Counted from the stretch's first letter, positions 16,549 through 26,130 are shown. The stretch: 64,000 nt of DNA from Candidatus Pantoea varia (GCF_900115075.1 NZ_FOVG01000001.1:1116001-1180000); one strand, 5' to 3'. Notes: generated by a model not told the origin, from the letters alone. Translations and numbers: made by a program.

Positions 16549-18400
16549 CGCGCTGAGTCGCCCCTTTCTTCAATGCCTCTGCTGACGTCTGCGATTCCGA
16601 TAGTGCCTGCGCCGCGCAGATCAGCGCCAGATGGCTCAGACCCTGCGGCATATTGCCGCGCCAGCTCTGACTGCGGACGTCATACATCTCATTGAAAATA
16701 TCGACGTTACCGTGGCCGTCCAGCGTACCCAGTATCTCCTGCATCGCCTGTTCTGCCCGGTTTACCTCGCCGATCTCTGCCCAGGCTTCCACCAGCCAGA
16801 AGGCGCAGGCAAGAAAGGGACTCTCTTCCTGCCTGACCCCACTGTAGCGATAGAGCATGGCGCTGCCATCTCCGAGCTCCTGCTGAATCGTGCGGTAGGT
16901 CGAGAGCATCCGCTGCGGATTGACCGCATTGCCGTAGCTGTGAACCAGCGCCAGCGATGCGTCGAGGCGATCGTCACTGCCGGCGTAAAAGAGATAAGCC
17001 TGTTTCTGTTCTGACCAGCAGTGCGACTCAACCCAGTCACGGATACGGTCTCGTTCCCGCTGCCAGCGCCCCAGCCAGGTTGGTTCGATGTGCTCACTCT
17101 CTGCCAGCGCCACCGCCCGGTCCAGCGCCATCCAGCAGGCCATTTTAGAGTGGGTATAATGTTGCAGCTCGGGCAGTTCCCAGATGCCGCAATCTTTCTG
17201 TCGCCAGTGATCGGCGCAGCAGTTCGCCAGTTCGGCCAGCATGCGCGCGGTGGTAATATCCAGTACGTGTCCTGCCTCAATAAAGCGCTGCGCGGTGACC
17301 AGCATATCGCCATACATACTGAGCTGCAGCTGATCGCGGGCATTATTGCCGACCCGCACCGGCTGCGAGTTCTGATAGCCGCTCAGCGGTGGATAACGCT
17401 CGGCGGGCACCTCATCACCGTTCAGGGCATAGCAGGCGCGCAGCCTGACGCCGTGACGCATAATGGTCTGTGACAGCCACGAAAACGCGGCCTTACAATC
17501 TTCCAGCGCCCCGATATAAACAAAGGCTTTAATAATCAGGCAGGCATCGCGCACCCAGGCGTAGCGGTAATCATAATTTTTCTCGCCGCCGATCCCCTCC
17601 GGTAAGGAGGTCGTCGCGGCAGCGGCCAGCGCGCCGGTCGGGGAGTACCAGAGAAACTTCAGCGACAGGGCAGAGCGCTTCACCAGTGCCGGGTAGCTGC
17701 CCTGATAACTCAGGCTCTCCACCCAGCTGGTCCAGCCGGTGTGGCTGGTTTCAATCCGCTGATCGATAGCCTCCAGCGGCGGCACCGCCAGCGGCTCTTT
17801 CTCGGTCACCAGCAGCGCGCAGAGCGAACGGGAACCGGCCGTGGTGCGCAGCGTGGCGCAGACCTGCTCGTCATCCAGCCGGGTAATCTGAATATCGTCA
17901 CTGGTGCGGAACATCGCCATAATCTCCGCGATGTGGAACACCTTGCCTTTCTCATTGTCGGCCACCCAGGGCGAACGGGTTTCGGCAGCGGTGCCGAAGC
18001 GCAGGGTGATTGCTAATTCCATTTCACCGCTGACGCCCTCAATGCGGCGCGCCAGTTCGCACCACGGCAGACGGCCCGCCAGCGTGCTGTTAATCGACTC
18101 GGTCAGCAACACGGTGCCGCTCTCCGTTTCGAAACGAGTCTCCAGCACGTTGCTGTTGTCACGGTAGCGGCGCGAGACCTGATAAGGCGCACACGGGGCG
18201 ATCTGAAAGTAGCCACCGAGTCCGGCATCAAGCAGGCGATCAAACAGCGGCTTAGCGTCGAGGTTGGGCGCGCACCACCAGTCAATAGAACCATCCGGCG
18301 CAATCAGCGCGACCGAACGGCCTTCACCAATGGCGGCATAATCACCCAGACCCGCAAAGCCATCTTTTCTGACCGGCGAATGAAAGATCGGGTTTTTCAT
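16493..18400 (-). CDS. Glycoside hydrolase family 15 protein (glucoamylase/trehalase-like)
   Basis: A 635-aa soluble protein. The N-terminal beta-sandwich domain has GDYAAIGEGRSVALIAPDGSIDWWC at residues 20-45, and the (alpha/alpha)6 catalytic barrel has DYRYAWVRDACL near residue 275. Probable catalytic acids are the Glu of GIWELPE near residue 415 and a Glu in the RQEESPF segment near residue 545. Family members hydrolyse alpha-linked glucose, and several bacterial ones are trehalases. No signal peptide is present. The gene is monocistronic on the minus strand. The C-terminal 40 residues are poor in structure and overlap the RES gene. Confidence 0.88.
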   Translation of the reverse strand: MKNPIFHSPVRKDGFAGLGDYAAIGEGRSVALIAPDGSIDWWCAPNLDAKPLFDRLLDAGLGGYFQIAPCAPYQVSRRYRDNSNVLETRFETESGTVLLTESINSTLAGRLPWCELARRIEGVSGEMELAITLRFGTAAETRSPWVADNEKGKVFHIAEIMAMFRTSDDIQITRLDDEQVCATLRTTAGSRSLCALLVTEKEPLAVPPLEAIDQRIETSHTGWTSWVESLSYQGSYPALVKRSALSLKFLWYSPTGALAAAATTSLPEGIGGEKNYDYRYAWVRDACLIIKAFVYIGALEDCKAAFSWLSQTIMRHGVRLRACYALNGDEVPAERYPPLSGYQNSQPVRVGNNARDQLQLSMYGDMLVTAQRFIEAGHVLDITTARMLAELANCCADHWRQKDCGIWELPELQHYTHSKMACWMALDRAVALAESEHIEPTWLGRWQRERDRIRDWVESHCWSEQKQAYLFYAGSDDRLDASLALVHSYGNAVNPQRMLSTYRTIQQELGDGSAMLYRYSGVRQEESPFLACAFWLVEAWAEIGEVNRAEQAMQEILGTLDGHGNVDIFNEMYDVRSQSWRGNMPQGLSHLALICAAQALSESQTSAEALKKGATQRATEAGSAGRRKTAPPRPY

Positions 18401-18462
18401 GGTCTGCTTCCTTATTTAACTTTTTCACTGTCGCGGGGTATGTTGAGGGGCAAAAGCAGGAC

Positions 18463-18489
18463 AAAAAAATGGCCGCATTATGCGGCCAT
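18463..18489 (-). terminator. Intrinsic terminator of yghA
   Basis: On the minus strand a 9-bp stem (ATGGCCGCA paired across a 3-base loop, 18469-18489) is followed by seven T residues. It lies 10 bases beyond the yghA stop. Confidence 0.9.
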
Positions 18490-18499
18490 CAGCGTGTGA

Positions 18500-19393
18500 T
18501 TACAGCGTGCCGGTGCCGCCATCAGAGCACCAGACCTGACCGGAGGAGTAGCTGCTCTCGGTTGAGGCCAGGGTGACGTAGAGTGGGGCGATCTCCACCG
18601 GCTGGCCTGGACGGCCCATCGGGGTATCGGCACCAAACTGCTTCACTTTCTCCATCGGCTGTCCGCCGCTGGACTGCAGCACGGTCCAGTATGGACCTGG
18701 CGCCACGGCGTTAACCCGGATACCGTCGCCACCCAGCTGCTTCGCCAGGGATTTGGTAAAGGCGACAATTGCCGCTTTCGTCTGCGCATAGTCGAGCAGA
18801 ATATCGCTGGGTTTAAACGCCTGTACCGACGAGGTATTAATAATAGACGCACCGCGTGGCAGATATTCCAGTGCCGCTTTGGTAATCCAGAACATGGCAT
18901 ACACATTGGTTTTAAACGTCGCGTCAAAATCTTCCGTACTCAGGGTACGAATGGACTCATTAAATTGCTGACGACCGGCGTTATTAACCAGAATATCGAG
19001 ACCGCCTAATTTATCGGCGGCTTCTTTGACCAGCTGCTGACAGAATTCTTCAGAACGAATGTCACCAGGAATAGCGAAAACTTTACGGCCTTCCGCTTCG
19101 ATTAATTTAATCACTTCATCGGCGTCGGGCTGTTCTTCCGGCAGGTAGTTAATGACTACGTCTGCGCCTTCACGGGCATAAGCGATAGCCACTGCGCGGC
19201 CGATACCGGAGTCACCTCCGGTGATCAGCGCCTTGCGGCCCGTCAGTCGGCCCGTGCCACGATAGCTGGTTTCACCGTGGTCGGGAACCGGGATCATCTT
19301 GCTGGCAAGGCCTGGCGCCTGTTGTGGCTGGTCCTCAAAAGGAGGCTTAGGAAATTGATCCAGATCGAGCGTCTTGTTAGTAGGTGTCGCCAT
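18500..19393 (-). CDS. yghA: NADP-dependent aldehyde reductase YghA (SDR)
   Basis: A 297-aa short-chain dehydrogenase with an N-terminal extension of about 50 residues typical of the YghA/GsiB group. It shows GGDSGIG near residue 60, NNAG, the INTSS serine, YAQTK catalytic Tyr/Lys, and a C-terminal SGQVWCSDGGTGTL. E. coli YghA reduces aldehydes such as glyoxal and methylglyoxal with NADPH. The start at 19393 has AAGGAG upstream; a 21-codon extension is unlikely. A CRP-type palindrome about 50 bases upstream suggests carbon control. Confidence 0.88.
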   Translation of the reverse strand: MATPTNKTLDLDQFPKPPFEDQPQQAPGLASKMIPVPDHGETSYRGTGRLTGRKALITGGDSGIGRAVAIAYAREGADVVINYLPEEQPDADEVIKLIEAEGRKVFAIPGDIRSEEFCQQLVKEAADKLGGLDILVNNAGRQQFNESIRTLSTEDFDATFKTNVYAMFWITKAALEYLPRGASIINTSSVQAFKPSDILLDYAQTKAAIVAFTKSLAKQLGGDGIRVNAVAPGPYWTVLQSSGGQPMEKVKQFGADTPMGRPGQPVEIAPLYVTLASTESSYSSGQVWCSDGGTGTL

Positions 19394-19441
19394 TGTATGC
19401 TCCTTGAACAGAGTTATCTGAGACATTAAGCCTGGCACAAA

Positions 19442-19457
19442 TGTGATATTTGTCACA
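19442..19457. promoter_or_regulatory. Perfect CRP core palindrome upstream of yghA
   Basis: TGTGA-TATTTG-TCACA matches all ten core CRP positions. It is centred about 57 bases upstream of the yghA start codon. The remaining intergenic sequence to 19656 shows no gene. Confidence 0.65.
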
Positions 19458-19656
19458 TCTGACTGCTGGTTCCTTGAGCAGGTAAAGCCAGAGAAACTTA
19501 ATAATGCAGATAAAGCGTAGTCATGAAATCGGAATTGTGGGCCGCAGTGTTCGAATATTTTTCAGCGCGGGAAGGGGATATTTAAAGCGAAGCGTGAAAT
19601 TGCGCGGGAGTTATTTAAGCGAATAAAGCGCATCGGCAGAAAATAAAACAGGGCGA

Positions 19657-20691
19657 TTAACCGCCACGTACCGAACCCCGCCAGACTACGTCCACCGGAT
19701 ATATTCTGCGCTCCTGCTGCTGTTCATTTTTAGGCATCAGTGTCTCCGGTTGCGCTTCCGTCTCCACCAGCCAGGCAATGGCATCGCGGGCGAACTGTTC
19801 CAACGGCTGCGCAAAGGTGGTGAGGTTGTAGGAGGCCCAGCCCGACTGCGGAATGTTGTCGTGTCCCATGATGCAGAGATCCTCCGGAATACGCAGCGCA
19901 AAGCGGTGACGGGCCTCATCCATAAAGCCGCAGGCGAGCAGGTCGGTGGCGCAGTAAACCGCATCGGGACGGACTTTACGCGTCAGCAGTCGCTGGGCCA
20001 GAATCTGTCCGCTTTCATAGGAGGTCGAGCCGAACCGCTCCACCTGAACCGTGACGCCCGCTTTTTGCGCCGCCGCCAGAAAATCGGCTTCGCGCTTCAG
20101 CAGGCTCGGCGTGCCCGCCAGTGAATTCACAAAGGCGATGCGACTGCATCCCGCCCGGACAAAGGCGTTAACCGCCATTTCGGCGGCAGGGCGCGAGTCG
20201 AGGTTAATATTGAGCGTGCCGGGCAGGGATTCGTCGCGGTTAATCAGTACCAGATGCTGACCATGTTTGTAGCAGAGCCGGGTAATGGCGCTGTCCGGCA
20301 TACCGGAGAGAATAATCGAGGCGTCGGCGCGGAAATTGATCGCCTGTTGCAGCGCGGCGGAAACCCTCGCATCTGAACGGTCAGTGTTAATCAGCATCGC
20401 CACTTTTCCCGCTTCCTGCAGGTACTGGGTCATCCAGCGCACCAGGCTGGCACGGTAGGGCGTGTCCACCTCGGAGGCGATTAAGCAGACGATGCCGCTG
20501 CGGTTGCGCACCAGACCCCGCGCCAGATGATTGACGTGATAGCCCAGCTCTTCTGCCGCTTTCATTACCCGCTGACGGGTGGCCTCCGACACGCTGGCAC
20601 CGGGTGTAAAGGTGCGGGAGACCGCTGAACGGGAGACGCCCGCCCGGTCAGCCACATCCTGCGCACTCACCACCGCTTTAAGCTGTTGCAT
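19657..20691 (-). CDS. LacI-family transcriptional regulator
   Basis: A 344-aa repressor with an N-terminal LacI helix-turn-helix (AQDVADRAGVSRSAVSRTF, residues 9-27) and a hinge helix, then a periplasmic-binding-like effector domain with DAVYCATDLLACG and MGHDNIPQSGW. The start at 20691 places the HTH at the usual position; the longer frame to 20757 adds 22 residues. It is divergent from the ABC importer/phosphatase operon and probably represses it in response to the imported compound. Operator-like palindromes lie in the shared intergenic space. Confidence 0.88.
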   Translation of the reverse strand: MQQLKAVVSAQDVADRAGVSRSAVSRTFTPGASVSEATRQRVMKAAEELGYHVNHLARGLVRNRSGIVCLIASEVDTPYRASLVRWMTQYLQEAGKVAMLINTDRSDARVSAALQQAINFRADASIILSGMPDSAITRLCYKHGQHLVLINRDESLPGTLNINLDSRPAAEMAVNAFVRAGCSRIAFVNSLAGTPSLLKREADFLAAAQKAGVTVQVERFGSTSYESGQILAQRLLTRKVRPDAVYCATDLLACGFMDEARHRFALRIPEDLCIMGHDNIPQSGWASYNLTTFAQPLEQFARDAIAWLVETEAQPETLMPKNEQQQERRIYPVDVVWRGSVRGG

Positions 20692-20816
20692 CTTTTTTCC
20701 CCGTCCCACCGTTGACTGCACTGAGTCTGCCTGAAATTGCAAGGCTGTGCAAAGCATGGCGGTACGTAAAGTGTTTCAAATTTGTGACAGAGCCTGACAA
20801 TTGCTTAACAACTGAA

Positions 20817-20874
20817 TTGACACTGTCGGCGGGTCACCGTACTACTTTGCGCATACGTTTGCACACATGTGCAA
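20817..20874 (+). promoter_or_regulatory. Promoter and LacI-type operator of the ABC importer operon
   Basis: A TTGACA -35 (20817-20822), 17-base spacer and TACTAC -10 (20840-20845) precede a palindrome TTGCACA-CA-TGTGCAA at 20859-20874 with perfect 7-bp arms. The palindrome covers the first transcribed bases, a good repression site for the divergent LacI-family protein. Confidence 0.55.
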
Positions 20875-20914
20875 AAGCTGGCGCACCTGCGTCATCCAGC
20901 CCCAGGAGAACATC

Positions 20915-21940
20915 ATGCGTTATTCCTCTCTGCTCGCTGCTGTCATTGTCTGCCCTATGATGCCGTTTGCTGCCTCGGCGGCTGGCAACCTGAATATGAT
21001 CTGCTCTGCGGATGTGGTGGTGTGCGAACAGATGACGACGCTGTTCAGCCAGAGTCATCCCGACATCAAACTCAGTATGGTGCGGCTCTCTGCCGGTGAA
21101 GCCTATGCCCGTATCCGCAGTGAAGCGCGCAATCCGCGTACCGATATCTGGTGGGCGGGCACCGGCGATCCGCACATGCAGGCCGCCGAAGAGGGGCTGA
21201 CCCAGGCCTATAAGTCGCCCCTGCTCGATCAGCAGCAGCCCTGGTCACAGAAAGTGGCGGAGATCTCCGGTTACCGCACCGTGGGCGTCTATGCCGGTGC
21301 GCTGGGCTGGGGCTACAACACCAGGCTGCTGGCGGAGAAAAAACTGAAAGTCCCGGCCTGCTGGGCTGACCTGCTCGACCCCGGCTTTAAAGGCGAGATT
21401 CAGATCGCCAATCCCAACTCGTCCGGCACGGCCTATAACACCCTGGCGACGCTGGTGCAGATCATGGGTGAAGACAAAGCCTTTGATTACCTGAAGAAGC
21501 TCAACGCCAACATCTCGCAATACACCAAGTCCGGCTCGGCACCGGTTAAAGCCGCCGCGCGCGGTGAAACCACCCTCGGCATTGTCTTTATGCACGATGC
21601 CGTGGCGATGGAAGTGGATGGCTTCCCGATTAAGCCTGTCGCGCCCTGTGAAGGTACCGGCTATGAGATTGGTTCGATGTCGATCATCAAAGGGACACGT
21701 AACCTGGCAAACGCGAAAGCCTGGTATGACTGGGCGCTCAGTGCTGAGGCGCAGTCGCACATGAAAGAGGCGAAATCGTTCCAGCTGCCCTCCAATCGCA
21801 AGGCGGAGATCTCTGAATATGCGCCGCGTTTCGAGAACATCAAGCTGATTGATTATGACTTCAAAACCTACGGCGACTCGGCAAAACGCAAAGCGCTGCT
21901 GGGCCGCTGGGATAAAGAGATTGGTGCCAGCGCGCAATAA
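20915..21940 (+). CDS. ABC transporter periplasmic binding protein, Fe(III)/AfuA-like family
   Basis: A 341-aa exported binding protein with a signal peptide ending at SAAG (about residue 24). It belongs to the type 2 solute-binding fold shared by ferric-ion binders (FbpA) and the hexose-phosphate binder AfuA; segments such as DIWWAGTGDPHMQAA and EIQIANPNSSGTAYNTLA fit this group. The FbpA-type double tyrosine for iron is not evident, which favours an organic ligand. The partners are a fused permease, an ATPase and a phosphatase. ATG 20915 has AGGAG upstream. The substrate is inferred only. Confidence 0.8.
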   Translation: MRYSSLLAAVIVCPMMPFAASAAGNLNMICSADVVVCEQMTTLFSQSHPDIKLSMVRLSAGEAYARIRSEARNPRTDIWWAGTGDPHMQAAEEGLTQAYKSPLLDQQQPWSQKVAEISGYRTVGVYAGALGWGYNTRLLAEKKLKVPACWADLLDPGFKGEIQIANPNSSGTAYNTLATLVQIMGEDKAFDYLKKLNANISQYTKSGSAPVKAAARGETTLGIVFMHDAVAMEVDGFPIKPVAPCEGTGYEIGSMSIIKGTRNLANAKAWYDWALSAEAQSHMKEAKSFQLPSNRKAEISEYAPRFENIKLIDYDFKTYGDSAKRKALLGRWDKEIGASAQ

Positions 21941-21952
21941 CGGGGGTGTTCG

Positions 21953-21974
21953 CCCGGCCGCCTGAGCCGGGTTT
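21953..21974 (+). repeat. Hairpin between binding protein and permease genes
   Basis: A 6-bp GC stem (CCCGGC 21953-21958 with 21966-21971) is followed by TTT. Such intercistronic hairpins often keep the binding-protein message more abundant than the downstream permease message. Effect here is inferred. Confidence 0.45.
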
Positions 21975-22028
21975 GTGCCAGACCGCGGTGGCGTAAGCCT
22001 GATGTCCGCTTCCTGATCGAGGTGATTT

Positions 22029-24254
22029 ATGAATGCGCACAATCGTCGCTTAACCGCCGCGCTGCTGGCGGGAGCCGTCGCGCTGACGCTGCTGCCCTGG
22101 TATAGCCTGGAGCAGGGCTTCTTCAGTGGAGACTGGCTGTTCAGCTTATGGGGTGATGAGAACAATGCACCTGCGCTGGGGCAGCTTGCGTTACATCGCT
22201 GGCTGGGCATCGCCGTGGCGCTGTGGCTGCTCTCTGCGGCCAGCGCCTTTCTGCCGCCGGGTCGGACGCGCAGTGCGCTGCTGCTGCTGTTTAGCGTCGC
22301 GGGTATCCTGTTTCTGGTGCTGGAAGGGCATGCCATCGGGTTCAGTGGCTGGAGCTGGCTGTGGCTGGAAAATCTCTTCGGCCCGCTGGCGCAGGGGCAA
22401 CCGGCGATGGGCGCGGGCGCGCTGTTGCTGCTGACCGTCTTTTTGCTGATCTTCGCCTTTGCGCTGGCGGAGCGCGGCGTGCTGAAAGGTGATGCCTTTG
22501 TGGTGGCGTCGATTGTGCTGCTGGTGGCGCTGGTTACCACCTTTGTGCTCTATCCGGTGTTAAGCCTGTTTGTCGCCTCGGTGCAGGATATTGATGGCAG
22601 CTTCAAACCGGACGGACTGATTGCCAATATGCAGGACCCTGCGATCTGGAGTCTCTCCTGTTTCACCGGTGGCACCTGCGGCACTGCCTGGCGCACGCTG
22701 GGACTGGCGCTGATGACCGCCAGTGGTTCTGTGCTGCTGGGCCTGGCGTTTGCGCTGGCGGCCACGCGCACCTCGCTGCCGTGTAAGAAAGCACTGCGGA
22801 TGCTGACCATTCTGCCGATTATCACGCCACCGTTTGTTATCGGGCTGGCGCTGATCCTGCTGTTTGGCCGCTCCGGCGTGGTGACAGAATCGCTGGCGAC
22901 GCTGTTCGGCATCGAACCGGGCCGCTGGCTCTATGGCATGACCGGCATCTGGATTGCGCAGGTGCTGTCGTTTACCCCGATCGCTTTCCTGGTGCTGATT
23001 GGTGTGGTTGAGGGCGTTAGCCCGTCACTGGAAGAGGCCTCTCAGACGCTGCGTGCCAGCCGCTGGCGCACCTTCTCCCGCATCTCGTTGCCGCTGATGG
23101 CGCCCGGTCTGGCCAACGCCTTCTTAATCAGCTTTATCGAAAGCATGGCTGATTTCGGTAACCCGATGGTGCTGGGCGGCAGTCATGGCGTGCTCTCGAC
23201 AGAAATCTTCTTCTCTGTGGTCGGCGCACAGAACGACCCGAGCCGCGCGGCGGTGCTGGCGATGATCCTGCTGGGCTTTACGCTGACTGCGTTTCTGGTG
23301 CAGCGCGTCTGGCTCTCCGGAAAAAGCTTCGCCACCGTGACCGGCAAAGGCGACGGTGGCCGTCACGTGATGCTGCCGCGTCCGGTGCGCTACAGCGTCT
23401 ATGGCATGGTCATTCCGTGGGGACTCTTCACCCTGGTGATTTACGGCATGATCATGATTGGCGGTTTTGTGCAGTCCTGGGGGCTGAATAACAACCTGAC
23501 GCTGGATCACTACATCCGCGCCTTCAGCATCAGCGTGAATCAGGGGCAGCTGGTCTGGAGCGGCGTCGCCTGGAACTCCTTCTGGACCACGCTGGAGATT
23601 GCCCTGATCGCTGCGCCGCTCACCGCTATTGTGGGGCTGCTGACGGCCTGGCTGATTGTGCGGCAGAAGTTTGCCGGCCGTCAGACCTTTGAATTCATGC
23701 TGATGCTGAGCTTCGCCATTCCCGGCACGGTCATCGGCGTGAGTTATGTGATGGCCTATAACCTGCCGCCGCTGGAGATCACCGGCACCGCGATGATCCT
23801 GATCGCCTGCTTTGTCTTTCGTAATATGCCGGTGGGCGTGCGTGGCGGGATTGCGGCGATGAGCCAGCTGGATAAAAGTCTGGATGAAGCCTCACTGACG
23901 CTGGGTGCTAACAGCTTCAGGACGCTGCGCAAAGTGGTGCTGCCGCTGCTGAAACCGGCGATCAGCGCCGCGCTGGTGTACGCCTTTGTGCGGGCCATTA
24001 CCTCAATCAGCGCGGTGATTTTCCTGGTCAGCGCCCAGTACAACATGGCGACCTCATACATTGTTGGGCTGGTGGAGAACGGGGAGTATGGCGTCGCGAT
24101 TGCCTACTCTTCGGTATTGATCGTGGTAATGCTGCTGATCATTGGCTTGTTCCAGCTGCTGGTGGGCGAACGTCGCCTGCGCCGTGTGACCCAACCGGCG
24201 GTGATTGTTGCCGCACCCTCTGCATCCACTCTGACTCAGGAGAGAGCCGTATGA
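22029..24254 (+). CDS. ABC transporter permease, fused two-domain (AfuB/FbpB-like)
   Basis: A 741-aa inner-membrane protein with an N-terminal set of about five extra helices (residues 10-185) and two tandem binding-protein-dependent permease domains. Each has an EAA-type loop that contacts the ATPase: ...EEASQTLRASRWRTFSRISLP near residue 340 and ...DEASLTLGANSFRTLRKVVLP near residue 625. Such fusion is usual in the FbpB/AfuB group, so one chain forms the whole channel. It overlaps the ATPase gene by four bases. The N-terminal extension is longer than in simple FbpB proteins. Confidence 0.85.
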   Translation: MNAHNRRLTAALLAGAVALTLLPWYSLEQGFFSGDWLFSLWGDENNAPALGQLALHRWLGIAVALWLLSAASAFLPPGRTRSALLLLFSVAGILFLVLEGHAIGFSGWSWLWLENLFGPLAQGQPAMGAGALLLLTVFLLIFAFALAERGVLKGDAFVVASIVLLVALVTTFVLYPVLSLFVASVQDIDGSFKPDGLIANMQDPAIWSLSCFTGGTCGTAWRTLGLALMTASGSVLLGLAFALAATRTSLPCKKALRMLTILPIITPPFVIGLALILLFGRSGVVTESLATLFGIEPGRWLYGMTGIWIAQVLSFTPIAFLVLIGVVEGVSPSLEEASQTLRASRWRTFSRISLPLMAPGLANAFLISFIESMADFGNPMVLGGSHGVLSTEIFFSVVGAQNDPSRAAVLAMILLGFTLTAFLVQRVWLSGKSFATVTGKGDGGRHVMLPRPVRYSVYGMVIPWGLFTLVIYGMIMIGGFVQSWGLNNNLTLDHYIRAFSISVNQGQLVWSGVAWNSFWTTLEIALIAAPLTAIVGLLTAWLIVRQKFAGRQTFEFMLMLSFAIPGTVIGVSYVMAYNLPPLEITGTAMILIACFVFRNMPVGVRGGIAAMSQLDKSLDEASLTLGANSFRTLRKVVLPLLKPAISAALVYAFVRAITSISAVIFLVSAQYNMATSYIVGLVENGEYGVAIAYSSVLIVVMLLIIGLFQLLVGERRLRRVTQPAVIVAAPSASTLTQERAV

Positions 24255-25312
24255 CGACCATTAATGCCGGATCGGTGGTGTTTGAACATGTCGCGAAGCG
24301 TTTTGCTGGTTTTACCGCCGTGCCGGATCTGTCGCTCATCGTAGAGCCGGGCACGCTGGTGACGCTGCTCGGGCCGTCCGGCTGCGGCAAGACTACCACG
24401 CTGCGGCTGCTGGCCGGGCTGGAGCATCCCACCTCGGGGAGGATTCTGATTGGCGGCAAAGATGTGACGCATTTGCCCGCCAACGAGCGTGACGTGGCGA
24501 TGGTATTTCAGTCCTATGCGCTGTTTCCCCATATGAACGCCATCGACAACATTCTTTACGGGCTGCTCTCCTCGGGCATGAACAAACGCGAGGCGCAGGA
24601 CAGGGCGCGCGAAGGGCTGAAGCTGGTGGGGCTGGAGAGTCAGGGACAGCGGCTGCCGTCTGAACTTTCTGGCGGACAGCAGCAACGTATTGCGGTGGCG
24701 CGCGCGCTGGTGCTGGAACCGCAGGTGCTGCTGCTCGATGAGCCGCTGTCGAACCTCGATGAGCGTCTGCGCCGTCGGGTGCGCACCGATATCCGCGATC
24801 TGCAGCAGCGGCTCGGGTTTACCGCCGTCTACGTGACCCATGACCAGGAGGAGGCGCTGGCGGTCTCCGATAAGATTATTGTCATGAAAGAGGGGGATAT
24901 TGCCCAGCAGGGCGCGCCGGAAACGCTTTACCATTCGCCCAATTCGGTCTTCATCGCCGACTTTATGGGGGAAGCGAACATTCTGCCCTGTGAAGTGGAA
25001 CAGGCAGATGCAGATGACGCGCTGGTCCGTCTGGGTAATCAGCGCTTCCGGGTACGGGGTGCGGGCGCTAAAACCGGCAGTGCCCAGCTGGCGGTGCGGC
25101 CGCAGTTTATTACCCTGTCCGGCGACGGTCAGGGGGCGTTGCAGGGGGAAGTCATCCACAGTACCTGGCTGGGTGACCATATCGAATATGAAGTCGCTAC
25201 CGAGCTGGGGGCGCTGTTCATTATCGATCCGCAGATGGAACAGCGTCTGCCGCTCGCCACCACGGTCGGCGTCAACTTTAAGCCGCAGGGCCTTGCCCTG
25301 ATTGCCCGTTAA
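24251..25312 (+). CDS. ABC transporter ATPase (AfuC/FbpC-like)
   Basis: A 353-aa ATP-binding subunit with Walker A GPSGCGKTT near residue 40, signature LSGGQQQRIAVARAL near residue 139, Walker B VLLLDEPLSNLD, a switch His in VYVTHDQEEAL, and a C-terminal TOBE domain (residues 260-350). It powers uptake through the fused permease upstream, coupled by an ATGA overlap. A phosphatase gene follows 23 bases later. Close in type to ferric, sulfate and putrescine importers; specificity comes from the binding protein. Confidence 0.9.
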   Translation: MTTINAGSVVFEHVAKRFAGFTAVPDLSLIVEPGTLVTLLGPSGCGKTTTLRLLAGLEHPTSGRILIGGKDVTHLPANERDVAMVFQSYALFPHMNAIDNILYGLLSSGMNKREAQDRAREGLKLVGLESQGQRLPSELSGGQQQRIAVARALVLEPQVLLLDEPLSNLDERLRRRVRTDIRDLQQRLGFTAVYVTHDQEEALAVSDKIIVMKEGDIAQQGAPETLYHSPNSVFIADFMGEANILPCEVEQADADDALVRLGNQRFRVRGAGAKTGSAQLAVRPQFITLSGDGQGALQGEVIHSTWLGDHIEYEVATELGALFIIDPQMEQRLPLATTVGVNFKPQGLALIAR

Positions 25313-25335
25313 TCTGATTAACCCAAGGAGTTAGC

Positions 25336-26130
25336 ATGGCATCGCATGATGAAATAATGGCGCGACTCGCTTTAGCGGAGGCCGTGGCCCGCGAAGGGGG
25401 TGCGACGGCATTATCTTACTTTAATCGCCGCGATACGCTGGTGGTGGAGACCAAGTACGATTTGCAGGATGTGGTATCGATTGCCGACCGTGAAGTGGAG
25501 CAGCTGATCGCCCGCCGCATACAGGATGCGTTTCCCGATGACGGCTTCCTGGGCGAGGAGTCAGGGCTGCAGGCGGGAACCTCTGACTATACCTGGGTGG
25601 TTGATCCAATCGATGGCACCAGCCCGTTTCTCAATGGAATGCCGAGCTGGTGTGTTTCAGTCGCGGTGCTGCGCGGCGATCTGCCGGTTATCGGGGTGAT
25701 TTTCGCCCCCACCTATGAGGAGTGCTACGTGGCGGCACTGGGGCAGGGCGCGACGCTGAACGGTCGTCGTCTGCAGGTCGATCCCACACGCACGCTGCAA
25801 AACCACGTCACCGGCTTTGGCGCTAACAGTTATGTCAGTCCGCAGCAGGTTGGCGAGATTGTGGCGGCGCTGCTGTCGGCGGGCGGTAACTTTATCCGCA
25901 TTGGCTCGGGCGCGCTGATGCTGGCGTGGGTCGCCGCCGGTCGGGTCGTGGGGTACTACGAACCCTATATGCACGCCTGGGATTGCCTGGCGGGATACTG
26001 CCTGGTGAAAGAGGCGGGCGGCTGGTATCACCCGTTCAACACCGAAGGCGACCGCATCACCAAAGGGGCGCAGGTACTTGCTGTCGCGCCCGGTGCCGAA
26101 GCGGACCTGCGGCGCATCGCCGGTTTGTGA
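25336..26130 (+). CDS. Inositol monophosphatase-family phosphatase
   Basis: A 264-aa Mg-dependent phosphatase with the family motifs GEESG near residue 75 and VVDPIDGT near residue 91, followed by a C-terminal HAWDCLAGYCLVKEAGG motif. Members dephosphorylate inositol phosphates, histidinol phosphate or sugar phosphates. As the last gene of an importer operon resembling AfuABC, it may dephosphorylate an imported phosphorylated compound, though it could also belong to an unrelated step. ATG 25336 has AAGGAG upstream. Confidence 0.85.
   Translation: MASHDEIMARLALAEAVAREGGATALSYFNRRDTLVVETKYDLQDVVSIADREVEQLIARRIQDAFPDDGFLGEESGLQAGTSDYTWVVDPIDGTSPFLNGMPSWCVSVAVLRGDLPVIGVIFAPTYEECYVAALGQGATLNGRRLQVDPTRTLQNHVTGFGANSYVSPQQVGEIVAALLSAGGNFIRIGSGALMLAWVAAGRVVGYYEPYMHAWDCLAGYCLVKEAGGWYHPFNTEGDRITKGAQVLAVAPGAEADLRRIAGL

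Noticed and set aside
21245-22540. 431-codon minus-strand frame across the binding protein and permease genes
   Set aside because: Spans two well-supported genes on the other strand and has serine/proline-rich antisense composition.
24236-25180. 314-codon minus-strand frame opposite the ATPase gene
   Set aside because: Shadow of a clear ABC ATPase.
20915-25312. Calling the ABC importer a ferric iron system
   Set aside because: The operon ends with a phosphatase and has a LacI regulator, no Fur box was seen, and iron-binding tyrosines are not evident.
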